Assembly (NCBI GenBank): GCA_037974335.1 | Contig: CM075760.1 | Location: 37,457,609 to 37,521,608, forward strand | Length of the DNA stretch: 64,000 nt | Direction: 5' to 3' | From: Prionace glauca | Lineage: Eukaryota; Chordata; Chondrichthyes; Carcharhiniformes; Carcharhinidae | Shown here: one piece after another, positions 1 through 11,184 of the stretch | How positions within the stretch are numbered: position 1 is the stretch's first letter | Layout: each line of letters opens with the position of its first letter | Program-made: the position numbers and the translations under genes | Notes under the pieces: model-generated | Databases searched by the model: none | Told to the model about the DNA's origin: nothing | Seen by the model: the letters and a program-made list of their open reading frames with translations, nothing else

Positions 1-82
1 GGGATAGGGTCTGGGTGGGATTGTGTTCGGTGCAGACTCGATGGGCCGAAGGGCCTGTTTCTGCACTGTAGGGTTCTATAAT
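1..82 (+). mobile_element. 3' end of a tRNA-derived SINE (tail type 1a)
   Basis: The window opens inside a SINE. The visible part has the 'gcagactcgatgggccgaag' block followed by GGCCTGTTTCTGCACTGTAGGG and ends in GTTCTATAATT. The same tail is seen in fuller copies at 6952-7262 and, inverted, at 37914-38254 and 40396-40733. It also resembles the 3' end of the CR1 LINE at 5500-5560. Abuts the GTGAG satellite directly. Confidence 0.75.
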
Positions 83-975
83 TGTGGGTGAGAGTGAGAG
101 AGCGTGAGTAAATGAGGGTGTGTGAGAGAGGGTAGGGAGTGAAGGTGGCTGAATGTGAATGAAGGTGGCTAGATGGTTGAAGGTAAGCAAGATTGAAAGA
201 ATGAGGGAAAGTGGGTGAAGATGTGTGAAGGTTAGTGGAGGTGGGTGAGTGAAAATGAGTGAGATTGAGTGAATGAGGATGAGGGAGTGAATGTAACTGA
301 TTAAGTGAGGGGTGAGAGTGAGTGAGTCAAGGTGGTGTGTGAGAGTGTGTGAGGGAGAATGAATGTGGATGGGTGGGAGAGTGAGGGTGAGTGAGTGAAG
401 GTGTTTGAGTGAGGGTGAGTGATTGAAGATTTGTGAGTTAGGGTCGTGAAGTTGAGTGATGGTGAGTATATGAGGGTATGTGAGTGAATGTATGTGCGTG
501 AGTTTGAGTGAGTTTGAATGGGTGACCAGGCGTAATTCAGAGCGAGACAGAGAGACAGACGGTCATTGAGCTTGAGACTGTGGGGGTGGGTGGGTGAGTG
601 AGTGTGAGTGAGAGTGAGTGAGACTGGATGAGTGAGGGTGGGCAAGTGAAGTGAGTGAGTGAGTGATAGTGAATGGGGTGAGTGAGTGAGGGTGAGTGAG
701 ACTGAGTGAGTGAGGATGGATTAGTGGGATGAGTGAATGAAGGTGAGTATGAATGTCGGCGACTGACTCAGGGTCTAAGTCAGTGAGTGAGGTTTAGTGA
801 GTGAGGTTGAGTGAGTAATGGTGTATGAGTGTGGGTGGCTGAGTGACAGTGAGTTAATGAGGGTGCGTGAGGGTGAGTGCGTGAGGGTGAGTGCGTGTGG
901 GTGCGTGACTGAGGGTGAGAGAGTGAGTGAATGTGAGTGAGTCAGTGAGGGTGTGAGAATGAGAGAGTTAGGATA
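83..975. repeat. GTGAGTGAG-type satellite, left block
   Basis: About 0.9 kb of degenerate short repeats built from GTGAGTGAG, GGGTGAG and GAATGAGG. The same repeat resumes at 5561, so the CR1 element at 976-5560 interrupts one array. Open frames seen on the minus strand here (Thr/His/Ser/Leu-rich) are by-products of the repeat and are not genes. Confidence 0.85.
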
Positions 976-1405
976 TGTGGAGCAGAGTTGAGAGGCAGCG
1001 ATTTTTGGGCGAGTGAGGAGGCAGCAAAAAGGTAGCAAAAAGTTTATACTGGGTAACTTTTTATTTTAGTTTTAAAGTCGCGAGTTTCGGCGGTTTTTTT
1101 TAAATTAAGTTAGAAACCGGAAATCGTCACTAGGGCGCTTGCCGGTACTTGTAGTTTTTTTTTCTCGGGTTTAAAAAGCTCCTACCTCCGTGACTCGGCC
1201 TCATTGTTCCTGTGGAGCAGAGTTGAGAGGCAGCGATTTTTGGGCGAGTGAGGAGGCAGCAAAAAGGTAGCAAAAAGTTTATACTGGGTAACTTTTTATT
1301 TTAGTTTTAAAGTCGCGAGTTTCGGCGGTTTTTTTTAAACTAAGTTAGAAACCGGAAGTCGTCACTAGGGCGCTTGCCGGTACTTGTAGTTTTTTTTTCT
1401 CGGGC
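976..1405 (+). promoter_or_regulatory. two tandem 5' UTR monomers of the CR1 element
   Basis: A unit of about 235 bp starting TGTGGAGCAGAGTTGAGAGG occurs at 976 and again at 1211. The second copy diverges at about 1405 (after CTCGGG), where the non-repeated leader begins. The two copies are almost identical. Tandem 5' monomers in other LINEs carry the internal RNA polymerase II promoter; that role is inferred here, not shown. Confidence 0.75.
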
Positions 1406-1558
1406 CCCTAACCCTATAAATTAGCGCAGAGAGGATACCCGATTTTCTACACTGGTAGAGAATCCTACCCTTCCACCTCCTCTAACCTAATTATAAGTGT
1501 GTGGGAAGGTTTTTTTTTTATAAATATTTTTATTTTTCTGCTGGGAATAGTTTCAGGG

Positions 1559-2479
1559 ATGGCAGTTCAGGCTGTAAGCTGCATCTCCTGTGGGATGTAT
1601 GTAGTGAGGGAGTCCAGCAGTGTTTCAGGTGGTTTTACTTGTGGGAAGTGTGTAAAAGTGCAGTTTCTGGAGGAGCGTGTAAAGGAGCTGGAGGTGGAAT
1701 TAGAGGAGCTCCGCATAATCCGGAAAGTGGAGGAGGACATAGAAAGGAGTTATAAGGAAATAGTTACTCCTAGAAATGAGTCTTGGGTCACTGTCAGGAA
1801 GAGGGGAAAGAAGCAGTTGGGGGGTCAATCCCCTGGGGCTGTTCCCCTCCAAAATAGGTTTTCGGTCCTGGAGGCTACAGTTGAGGAGGAATCAACTGGG
1901 GATAGCCAAAGGGAGCAGGTCACTGGGGGTGAGCCTATTGGGAAATCTCAGGTGGTTAGGGGTAAGAGGTTGGGCCTCGTGATTGGGGACTCCACAGTAA
2001 TGGGGACGGATAGGAGAGTTGGAGGTAAGGGTAGGGACTCAGGGCTGGTGTGTTGCCTACCTGGGGCTGGGGTCCGGGATGTATCGGACAGGGTATTCAG
2101 GACTCTTAGGGGAGAGGGAGATCAACCCCAAGTTATAGTTCATGTGGGGACACATGACATAGGGAGATTAAGGGAAGGGGAAATTAAACAAAGATTTATG
2201 GAGTTGGGGTGGAAACTAAAGGCCAAGTCTGGAAGAATAGTTATATCTGGACTCTTGCCTGTGCCACGGGATAGTTTAGAGAGGAATGGAGAGAGGGAAA
2301 GTTTGAACTCGTGGCTGAGGGGATGGTGCAGGAGGGAGGGGTTCAGGTACTTAAGCAATTGGGGCTCATTCTGGGGAAGGCGGGACCTCTATATGAGTGA
2401 TGGTTTACACCTGAACCAGAGGGGAATCAATATCCTGGGGGGTAAATTTGCAAAGGCTATGCGGGGAGGTTTAAACTGA
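1559..2479 (+). CDS. CR1 ORF1 protein (zinc-binding, coiled coil, SGNH esterase)
   Basis: The frame is open from 1499, but the first ATG is at 1559 (MAVQAVSCISCGMYV), giving about 306 residues. In order: a CxxC...CxxC cluster near residues 8-31 (CISC, CGKC), a charged coiled coil (VQFLEERVKELEVELEELR), a basic linker with WVTVRKRGKK, then an SGNH/GDSL-type esterase domain. The esterase shows block I GLVIGDSTV and the block V DGLHLN motif (Asp and His). Block III reads VHVGTHDI where the family normally has GTND, so its Asn is replaced by His. In CR1 elements ORF1 is thought to bind RNA and assist retrotransposition. It ends at TGA 2477-2479, in the same frame as ORF2. Confidence 0.85.
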   Translation: MAVQAVSCISCGMYVVRESSSVSGGFTCGKCVKVQFLEERVKELEVELEELRIIRKVEEDIERSYKEIVTPRNESWVTVRKRGKKQLGGQSPGAVPLQNRFSVLEATVEEESTGDSQREQVTGGEPIGKSQVVRGKRLGLVIGDSTVMGTDRRVGGKGRDSGLVCCLPGAGVRDVSDRVFRTLRGEGDQPQVIVHVGTHDIGRLREGEIKQRFMELGWKLKAKSGRIVISGLLPVPRDSLERNGERESLNSWLRGWCRREGFRYLSNWGSFWGRRDLYMSDGLHLNQRGINILGGKFAKAMRGGLN

Positions 2480-2500
2480 TTTGGGGGGGGGGGTGGGATA

Positions 2501-5468
2501 TTGAGTAGAGGGGGTGAAAGGGAGGGGGGCAGAGATGGGGAATGCAAGGCACGGCGTAGTGGGGGTGGGGCAGAGCAGGGTTTGAAATGCATGTGCTTTA
2601 ATACTTTAAAGGTAGGGGAGGACCGCAGGAAACATGGGAGGGAGGTTAGACAGGAGGTGGAGAAGGGAAATGCCCAGACTGAGGGGCTGAAGTGTGTATA
2701 TTTTAATGCAAGGAGTATAGTAAATAAGGTAGATGAGCTTAGGGCGTGGATAGCTGCTTGGGAATGTGATGTGGTGGCCATTACGGAGACTTGGATGTCT
2801 CAGGGACAGGACTGGGTACTTCAGGTGCCAGGTTTCAGATGTTTCAGGAAGGACAGGGAAGCTGGCAGAAGAGGTGGTGGAGTGGCACTGTTAATAAGGG
2901 ACGGTGTCATGGCTGCAGAGAAAGAGGATGCCGTGGAGGGACTTTCTACAGAGTCTCTGTGGGTGGAAGTTACGAACAGCAAAGGGTCGAAAACTTTGCT
3001 GGGTGTATTCTATAGGCCGCCCAATAGTGACAGGGAAGTTGAAGTGCAGATAGGGAACCAGATTCTGGAGAAATGTATTAAAAACAGAGTTGTCGTGATG
3101 GGAGACTTCAATTTCCCAAACATCGACTGGAATATCCCTAGAGTAAGGGGTTCGGCTGGAGAGGAGTTAGTTAGGTGTATTCAGGAAGGTTTCCTGACAC
3201 AGTATGTGGACAAGCCTACGAGGGGAGAGGCAGTACTTGACCTGGTACTGGCGAATGAACCAGGGCAGGTGATGGATCTCTCGGTACGAGAGCATCTTGG
3301 GAATGGTGACCATAATTCTATCTCCTTCACAATTGCATTGGAACGAGATAGGATCAGACAGGCTAGGAAGGTGTTTGTCTGGAGTAAGGGGAGATACGAA
3401 GAAGTCAGGAAGTTACTTGGACAAATAAACTGGAAGGAGGCATTCTTAGGGAAGAGTACCGAAGGAAGGTGGCGGATATTCAAGGAATGTTTGTCTGGCG
3501 CTCTGCATGACAATGTTCCGATAAGGCAAGGGGGTTTTGGTAGGTTTCGGGAACCGTGGTGCACGAAGGCTGTGTTGAACCTAGTCAGGAGGAAAAGGAA
3601 GGTGTACAAAAGGTTCAGGGAACTAGGAGAGGTTAAGGATCTTGAAGAATATAAGGACTGTAGAAAGGAGGTTAAAAGGGAAATTAGGAGAGCCAGAAGG
3701 GGTCATGAGAAGACCTTGGCGGGTAAGATTAAGGAAAATCCCAAGGCCTTCTATAAGTATGTGAAAGGTAAAAGGGTGAGAAGGGAAAGGATAGGACCTA
3801 AAAAAGATGAAGGGGGAAAGGTCTGTGTAGAACCAGAAGAAATGGCGGAGGTGCTTAATGAGTACTTTGCATCAGTATTCACAGTGGAAGCTGATTTGGG
3901 AGATCTTGCTATGGACTTGCAGCAGGTGGAAAAGATTGGGTACGTGGACATTAAGGAGGAGGATGTGTTAGAACTTTTGAATTCTATCAAGGTAGATAAG
4001 TCGCCGGGACCAGATGGGATGTACCCCAGGATACTGTGGGAGGCCAGGGAAGTGATTGCAGAGCCCTTGGCGATGATCGTTGCGTCGTCAATGGAGACGG
4101 GAGAGGTTCCGGAAGATTGGAGGATTGCGGATGTAGTCCCTATTTTCAAGAAAGGGAACAGAGATAGCCCGGGAAATTACCGCCCGGTGAGTCTGACCTC
4201 AGTGGTTGGTAAGCTGATGGAGAGGCTTCTGAGGGACAAGATTTACGAGCATTTGGAGAGGTTTGACATGATCAGGAATAGTCAGCATGGATTTGTCAAG
4301 GGCAGGTCGTGCCTTACGAGCCTAGTTGAGTTCTTCGATAATGTGACTGAACACATTGACGAAGGAAGTGCCGTGGACGTAGTGTACATGGACTTCAGCA
4401 AGGCTTTTGATAAGGTCCCCCATGCAAGACTTCTTGAGAAGGTGAGAGGGCATGGGATCCAAGGGCCTTTGGCCTTGTGGATCCAGAACTGGCTTGCCTG
4501 CAGAAGGCAGAGAGTGGTTGTGGATGGGTCTTTTTCGGAATGGAGGTCAGTCACCAGTGGGGTGCCCCAGGGATCTGTTCTGGGACCCTTGTTGTTTGTC
4601 ATTTTCATAAATGACCTGGATGAGGAAGTGGAGGGATGGGTTAGCAAGTTCGCTGATGACACGAAGGTCGGCGGTGTTGTGGATGGTCTGGAAGGATGTC
4701 AAAAGTTGCAGCAGGACATAGATAGGATGCAGGAATGGGCGGAGAAGTGGCAGATGGACTTCAACGCGGATAAATGTGTAGTAGTCCATTTCGGCAGAAC
4801 CAACGGGATGAACGAGTACACTATTAAGGGCAGGGGTCTTAGTAGCGTTGAAGAGCAGAAGGATCTCGGGGTCCGGGTTCACAGGACTCTTAAATCGGCC
4901 TCGCAGGTGGAGGAGGTGGTCAAGAAGGCGTATGGTGTACTGGCCTTCATTAATCGAGGGATTGAGTTTAGGAGTCGGGAGGTAATGCTGCAACTTTACA
5001 GGACCCTCGTCAGGCCTCATTTGGAGTACTGTGCGCAGTTCTGGTCGCCTCACTATAGGAAAGACGTAGAAGCTATTGAAAGGGTGCAGAGGAGATTTAC
5101 AAGGATGTTGCCTGGACTGGGAGGCATGCCTTATGAAGATAGGTTGAGGGAGCTGGGACTCTTTTCCCTGGAGAGGCGAAGGTTGAGAGGCGACCTGATA
5201 GAAAGTTTATAAAATGTTGAGAGGAATAGATAGGGTGGACTCTCAGAGGCTATTTCCCCGGGTTGAAATGGTCGCTACGAGAGGACACAGATTTAAGGTG
5301 CGGGGAGGGAAGTACAGAGGTGATGTTAGGGGTAAGTTTTTCACTCAGAGGGTAGTGAGTGATTGGAATCGGCTGCCGTCGTCGGTGGTGGAGGCGAACT
5401 CGCTGGGGTCTTTTAAAAGACTTCTGGATGAGTATATGGGGTTTAATGGGATTGGGGGTTATAGATAG
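2501..5468 (+). CDS. CR1 ORF2: APE endonuclease and reverse transcriptase, one frameshift near the C-terminus
   Basis: The frame opens 22 bases after the ORF1 stop, in the same frame; its first codon is TTG (2501) and the first ATG is at 2591. The endonuclease shows KCVYFNARS, AITETW, YRPPNSD, VMGDFNFPNIDW and GNGDHNSISF. The reverse transcriptase shows SPGPDG, NYRPVSLTS, YMDFSKAFDKVPH, SGVPQGSVLGPLLF and the catalytic FADD. The main frame stops at 5212 after LIESL. The sister copy at 61526-62239 reads through (LIEVYKML) because it has one A fewer, so the 84 C-terminal residues here (5214-5468) are out of frame by one base. The N-terminus holds an imperfect internal repeat: GLKCMCFN (residues 28-35) and GLKCVYFN (66-73). 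Confidence 0.92.
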
Positions 5469-5560
5469 GTCTATAGATTGGTGGGGTTGATGCGGTCGGC
5501 GCAACTCGAGGGCCGAACGGCCTGTTTGTGCTGTAATGTTCTATGTTCTATGTTCTATGT

Positions 5561-6348
5561 GATTGAGGGTGAACGAGTGAGGTTGAATGCGTGTTTGTGG
5601 GTGAGTGAGTGAGGATAGATGAGAGTGAGTGAGCGAAGATGAGTGAGTGATTGTGAGTGAGTGAGGGTGTGAGGATGAGTGAGTCAGGGCGTGTGTTTGA
5701 GTGAATGTGCGAAGTTGAATGAGGGTGCGTGAGTGCTTGTGGGTGAGTGAGTGAGAATGGATGAGAGTGAATGAGCGAATATGAGTGAGTGATTGTGAGT
5801 GAGTGTGTGAGGGTGACTGACTCAGGTTGAATCAGGATCAGTGAGTTTCTGAGGGCGAGTGCGTGAGGGCGAGTGCGTGAGGGCGAGTGCGTGAGGGCGA
5901 GTGCGTGAGGGCGAGTGCGTGAGGGCGAGTGCGTGAGGGCGAGTGCGTGAGGGCGAGTGCGTGAGGGCGAGTGCGTGAGGGCGAGTGCGTGAGGGCGAGT
6001 GCGTGAGGGCGAGTGCGTGAGGGCGAGTGCGTGAGGGCGAGTGCGTGAGGGCGAGTGCGTGAGGGCGAGTGCGTGATCGTGAATGAGGTTGAGTGAGTGA
6101 GGGTGAGTGATTGTGGTTGAGTGAGTGAGGGTGAGTGAATGAGGGTGAGTGAGTGAGGGTGTGCCAGCGAGAGAAGGTAGCAAGTGAGGGTGAGTGAGTG
6201 AAGTTATTTGAGTGAGGATGAGAGATTGAGGGTGAGTGAGTGAGAGTGTGCCAGCGAGAGAAGGTGGTAAGTGAGGGTGAGTGAGTGAAGTTATTTGAGT
6301 GAGGATGAGAGATTGAGGGTGAGTGAGTGAGTGAGGGTGAGAGAGTCA
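5561..6348. repeat. GTGAGTGAG-type satellite, right block, with a 14-bp tandem array
   Basis: Continues the satellite split by the CR1 insertion. From about 5852 to 6075 it sharpens into about 16 near-perfect copies of the 14-bp unit GAGGGCGAGTGCGT, then returns to degenerate GTGAG repeats. Around 6152-6300 a longer unit (GTGCCAGCGAGAGAAGGT...GAGTGAAGTTATTTGAG) is present twice. Not coding. Confidence 0.85.
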
Positions 6349-6639
6349 GTAAGCCACCTCCTCCTCTCCCTCCATCGATCTTTTCCCGATTCTCTCCATT
6401 GATCAGCTTTCAGTAACAGGGCTGTGTAAAGTCAGGAATCAGTGTAGATCACCGGGCAGCTGCTTTAATGTCGGGGCCTTTCTTTCAGAAACACGGATCA
6501 GTGAACAAATAGACAGACTGAGGGAGCTGGAAGGGAAGCTTCCAGCAAAACTAGGGTCACACAGGAATCAAATACCAAGTTTACACCAGTATTGGGGAGC
6601 CAGGCGGACTTAGTCTCAGCCAGATCCCTTCTTATTGAT

Positions 6640-6910
6640 TGTGTCTTTGTGTCCGGTGTAACACATGGAAATCCGTACTTCTGACCTCATGTTGGATGGA
6701 ATGTGTCATTGATGAAGCAATAGAAGATTGTTGGTCCCAGAACAGTCCCCTGCCGAACTCCTGCAGTGATGTCTCAACTTAGATGTTTGACCTTCAATAA
6801 CCATTACCACCTTGCTTTGTGCTAAATATGACTCCAAACAGAGAAGAATTTCCCTCTGTAACTGATTCACTTGCGTTTTACTCGGGCTCCTCGATCCCAC
6901 CCTCATTCAA
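6640..6910 (-). mobile_element. old non-LTR LINE fragment (tail-sharing LINE 'J', RT region)
   Basis: Read on the minus strand, this resembles the reverse-transcriptase part of the LINE family also seen at 28888-29410, including the stretch upstream of the palm motif. It is heavily diverged with no usable frame. The assignment rests on recalled resemblance to a common shark repeat and has not been aligned. Confidence 0.4.
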
Positions 6911-6951
6911 ATGTTACAGGGGAGGGGAAGGGGGCGGCGGGGAGTAACGTG

Positions 6952-7262
6952 GATGGGCGCTGTGGCACAGTGATTAGCGCCGCTGCCTCATAGTTCAATT
7001 CCAGATGTGGGTCATTGTGTGTGGAGTTAGCAAGTCCACCCCGTGTCTGCTTGGGTTTCATTGGGTGCTCCTGTTTCCTCCCACAGACCAAAGATGTGCG
7101 GGATCAGTGGTTTGGCGTGCTAAATTGTCCCTAGTTTCAGGGGGACTAGTTAGGGTAAATACATGTGGTTATGGGGATAGGGCATTGGTGGGACTGCTGC
7201 TAGTGCAGACTCGATGGGCTAAATGGCCTCCTTCTCTACTCTAGGATCCCAATGATTCTGTT
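6952..7262 (+). mobile_element. tRNA-derived SINE, type 1a
   Basis: The head has a tRNA-like A box (TGTGGCACAGTGATTAGCGC) and a weak B box (AGTTCAATTCC). The body reads TCCTGTTTCCTCCCACAGAC. The tail has GATGGGCTAAATGGCCTCCT. This is the full SINE structure, moderately diverged. The tail matches the CR1 3' end, consistent with CR1-driven mobilisation. Confidence 0.8.
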
Positions 7263-7289
7263 CTTTGATATCAATGACAGTCTCTCTTA

Positions 7290-7790
7290 CGTATGTGAGA
7301 TTGAAAGAGTGTGAGAGTGTGCTTGGGTCTCTGTTCCAGGGAGGGAGGGTGACTGTGTGTGTGTGTGTATGTGTGTGTGTGTGGAAGGGAGGGTAGAGTT
7401 TGTGTGAGCGAGAAAAAAGTGTAAAAAATAGACAGGGCGTATGCGTGAGTGTGAATGAGTGAAATAATTATTGAGAGAACATGTGTCTGTGACAGGTGGA
7501 GTGTTTAAGAGCGATACATTGTGTATACATGTGTGTTTGTGTGTAAGAGATGGAGAGACTGTGTGCGTGTGAGAGAGGTGATGTTTGTGACAAAGAACGA
7601 TTGAGAGCGCGAGTGTATGTATTTATTTGTAAGTGAGAGAGAGTATGTAGAGCATGAGAGAAAGAGAATGTGTTTGAGAGATGTTAGATGAGAGAACAAG
7701 TAAGTGTGTGTATATATGTGTGCATGTGTGAGAGAATATGAGAGTGTGTATGTGTGTATTTATGTGTGTGAGAGTGTGTGATGTGTGGAA
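7290..7790. repeat. GT/GA-rich low-complexity tract
   Basis: Irregular runs of GTGTGTGTG, GAGAGAGTGTGTG and TGTGAGAGA, including a clean (GT)n near 7350-7380. Open frames on the minus strand (Ser/His/Thr-rich) come from composition only. Confidence 0.75.
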
Positions 7791-8084
7791 GCCTCTATCT
7801 GGCTGATTCAGTCTGGAAAAGCACACTCACTCCACACATACTCACCCACTCGCACAGTAAGTGGGAGTGACAAGTGAACACAATACAGACTGTGGACCAA
7901 TGGCTGGAAAAAAAACATTTAAATCTTTCACAAGTCATTCACAATTAAATAATTTCCTCTTTCCTCAATGAGTGAACCTTGCAAAATTTCACGAAATTTG
8001 AGACAATCCAGGGTAAATTCACCCACAAATTTATCCGCCCACTCATTCACCTTATTCACTCTCTCCATCACTAACAAGCAGTGT

Positions 8085-8445
8085 CAGCACTGTGTGTATT
8101 ATATACAACATACACTGCAGCAACTCACCAAGGCTCCATAGATTACACTGTCCAAACCCGCTGCCTTTACATCCTAACAGGACAAGGGCAGCAGACATAA
8201 TGAACGCTATCACCTGCAAGCTTCCCTCCAAAACACACACCATCCTGACCTGAAACAATATCTCAATTCATTCATAGTCGTTGGGTTAAAATCCTGGAAC
8301 TTTCTGCCCAAACAGCAGAGTGGATGTTTGCAGCATAAGGACTGCAGTTATTCAAGGATGCTTCATATCAACACTTTCTCAAGGAGCAATTCGGGAAGAT
8401 TAAAAATTCTGGCCGAGCAAATGACACTAAAATGCCTTTAGAAGA
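8085..8445 (+). mobile_element. 3' part of LINE 'J' (non-LTR, clade unassigned)
   Basis: Diverged copy of the C-terminal coding part and 3' end of the LINE also seen at 17700-17970 and 57420-57740. Shared blocks include TGCAGCAACTCACCAAGGCT, GGACAAGGGCAGCAGA and the tail with TTCTCAAGGAGCAATT, then AATTCTGGCC. The tail is shared with the type-2 SINE at 24925-25240. Confidence 0.6.
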
Positions 8446-8894
8446 TTAAAAATAAGATGCAAATGAATTTGACCCTTCAATTGTCAAACTAAACAGTTCA
8501 GTGGCTGCTGTAGTACGAACACAACATAATACATCTCACTTTGTATTTGTTCATCGAACATTCCCAAGGTCGGTACATCACTGCTTAAAAATCACCCACT
8601 TCTCCCTCTACAGCCTGATGTTTCTGCTTCTCTGATGGTCACAATATGCTTCAGGGATCTCATTTCTGAGAAGCTGAGTCAAATATCAAGTCAAACTGTC
8701 TCATTCCTCAGAGATACAAGTTTCTTGAAGAAATAAATCAAATTTCAGTTCCCGAAATACTGCAGAAGGGGCCAGAAGGTTTATAACCAGTCAGACAGAT
8801 TCCTGGTCCCAACACAGTGACCACGCGTACAGAAACAGAACAGACACAAACAGTGCAACAGCCGAGTTCCCGGCAGAATGATCTGTTCAATCTG

Positions 8895-9150
8895 TAAACT
8901 TCATTCAAACTGTTGGATTCTCATTGATCAATGGTCAACTTACAACAACAGAAAACCAATTACCTATTTTAAATGAAACGGATTTTCATTTGAAAATTTA
9001 AAAAAAAATCCCTTGACTTTTAATTATTTACCTCTATCTGTATCACCTCTCGTAAAGGTGTAATTTCGCTGAAAATGAGCAATCAAAAATATAAGTTTCA
9101 GGACAGTCCAATGTCCCTCACAGAGATGCTGTAACATTATAAGAATTAAA
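8895..9150. repeat. degenerate direct repeat, copy 1 (pairs with 10175-10430)
   Basis: Shares an ordered set of blocks with 10175-10430, about 1.28 kb away: 'attcaaa.tgt.ggattctta', 'ggtcaa.t.tca..ttacaac', a T/A-rich middle with CGACTTTTAA/TGACTTTTAA, and 'aaaatgagca' then 'caatgtcc'. This points to an old local duplication downstream of J. Confidence 0.55.
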
Positions 9151-10174
9151 CAAACATGGAAGCATTAACGTTGAAAACCATTATACGATTCGAACTAATT
9201 TCTTAATTAAATGTAGTCAACGCAATAATCAAGGCAAAATATTTTATCCAGCTGAGCCGAGCCGAGTAAAGACATGTTTTGTTTCTGAATTCATTTCTGA
9301 TATAATTAAATATTCTTGAAAACGGATGATATTTTGTACACCAGTGCAGTATTCAAGGTCTTTTGTTTTGAATTAATTAGCACCAATATTATATTGTGTT
9401 ATTGTTAATTGGCAGTTAGTTCTCCTGTTACTGGTTTGTGCTCCGTAATAAAATCAGTTTTCAATCATTCAAAACGTGTCTTTGCCTCGAACATTGTGAA
9501 GTAAGAAGGTTCCAATTAAATCTTAAACAATAAACTTCAAATTACTGAATGGAAATATTCAGACATCTGAAATTCATTTGCTAAAATCGAATCACGTTAT
9601 AATATTTTTCATTTCATGTTTTACTCCCAATGCCTTATTATAACCTACAAACGTGTTAAAATGCATGCTTCTGTATTTGTATTTGCTGTAACGACCTGGC
9701 AGTTTGAGATCAATGAAACCGCTTCTTAGATGGAATAATTTGGACCATCCATATAATTTACTTACTGAAAATATTGATTAATTTAAGAAGATCTGAATAA
9801 AACAGTGAAAAATTCAATGAGGACAATTGATTCAAATCCTCTGCGACATTGATAAATGATGCACAAAATAAGTCAAGGCTTTTTCTTCAGTATAATATTT
9901 AATAAGAATTAAACATAACGCTCCAATAGAATCGATTCTTCTATCCTGTCATTTTTTTCATCTTTATTCAACATTTATTCTGTTTTCAGCAGTAATGGAG
10001 CCATGATGTTATTATTAAGCGTAGAACAAATATTACTATTATAATATTTGTATATAAATTAATCTTTTTGAAGATTCATGGACTAACTTGTCAATCTCTA
10101 TCCCGTTTCTGTTGACACTTACAACAATTCAAACACCATTAATTGAACAATTGTTTCGTGTCAGCGAATTCCAC

Positions 10175-10430
10175 CTGTCAAGTTTATTCAAAATGTGGGA
10201 TTCTTAGTGGTCAATTGTCAAATTACAACAAAGAATCAATAACTATTTTTAAATTAAACCGATAAAAATTTCAAAATCCCCTTCGACTTTTAACTACCTG
10301 TACCTCTCTGTCTTAAATCTAGAAACTTGGGCATAATTTTTTCTTCTCTAAAATGAGCACATCTAATGTAACAGATTCAGGGTAGTGTAATGTCCCCAGC
10401 AGAGATATAGTGATGCAGTAAGAATTATAA
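10175..10430. repeat. degenerate direct repeat, copy 2 (pairs with 8895-9150)
   Basis: Second copy of the AT-rich repeat described at 8895-9150, same orientation and block order, with scattered substitutions and small indels. Confidence 0.55.
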
Positions 10431-11184
10431 TTCATGTTTTATTTTAATCTGCAACAATTAGTTAACATGTCTAAAATGCCCTGGCGTGCATTTATTTTTG
10501 ATACTTGTTTGTTTTATCCTGAAAATAATTTTTAAACGTAGTTTGTTTTTTTTTGTTCATTTAGCTGGAAAAAGTACAACCGCTCAGGATCACGGTGCTC
10601 AAAAAATACAGAAGCAATTGAGAAACACCAAACCATTCCAAAAATTTTGAGATGACATCAGTGATTAATTACCTTGTCATCCAACTACAAATGAATTGGA
10701 AGGAATGCTGTGCCTCCACAGAAAGAATGTAATAATCGGACACAAAAATACCAAATAGTCACGTCTTAGTCTCTAAAATTCGTATTTAAGTGAAAGCGAA
10801 CTTCAGTGGGATATAACAATTAATGCAAAGTATCTTGATGAACTGAGCACTGCTGTGGAAACAGATTGGTATCATTGAAACAGTTTCCGGAACTATCACA
10901 AAATATTTCCAGCCGAAAAACATTTCTGGTCATGTTAGTTGTGTGCAAAGCACAGCAGAACAGAAGGGATTAATGAATAATGATATTAATATAAAATACC
11001 CTTTGGTGAACATGGAGTTATATTACCGATTTAAAAATATTTAATTTATATTAATTTTACGATTAAATTTGTTAATGAGAAGTCTTTAGTTGCAGCAACG
11101 ACGTGGTGTCCCGATGAACGTTGTATGTTATGATTTGTTTTAATTTGTAAACGTTAGTTTAACTTTAATTAAAAATGCTGTAAT

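Larger units (their letters stand above)
976..5560 (+). mobile_element. near full-length CR1-clade LINE (copy A1)
   Basis: A non-LTR retrotransposon with 5' UTR monomers (976-1405), ORF1 (from about 1559), ORF2 with endonuclease and reverse transcriptase, and a 3' end closing in three TTCTATG units, the microsatellite tail typical of CR1. No poly(A) is present. It lies inside a GTGAG satellite. A 5'-truncated sister at 61505-62330 differs at only about four positions over roughly 830 bp, so the family moved recently. The one clear lesion I see is a one-base insertion near 5202-5204 in ORF2. Confidence 0.93.

Noticed and set aside
301-1038. His/Thr/Ser/Leu-rich minus-strand open frames, also at 5548-6183
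   Set aside because: They are translations of the GTGAGTGAG satellite.
2140-5504. Minus-strand open frames inside the CR1 element
   Set aside because: They are antisense shadows of ORF1 and ORF2.
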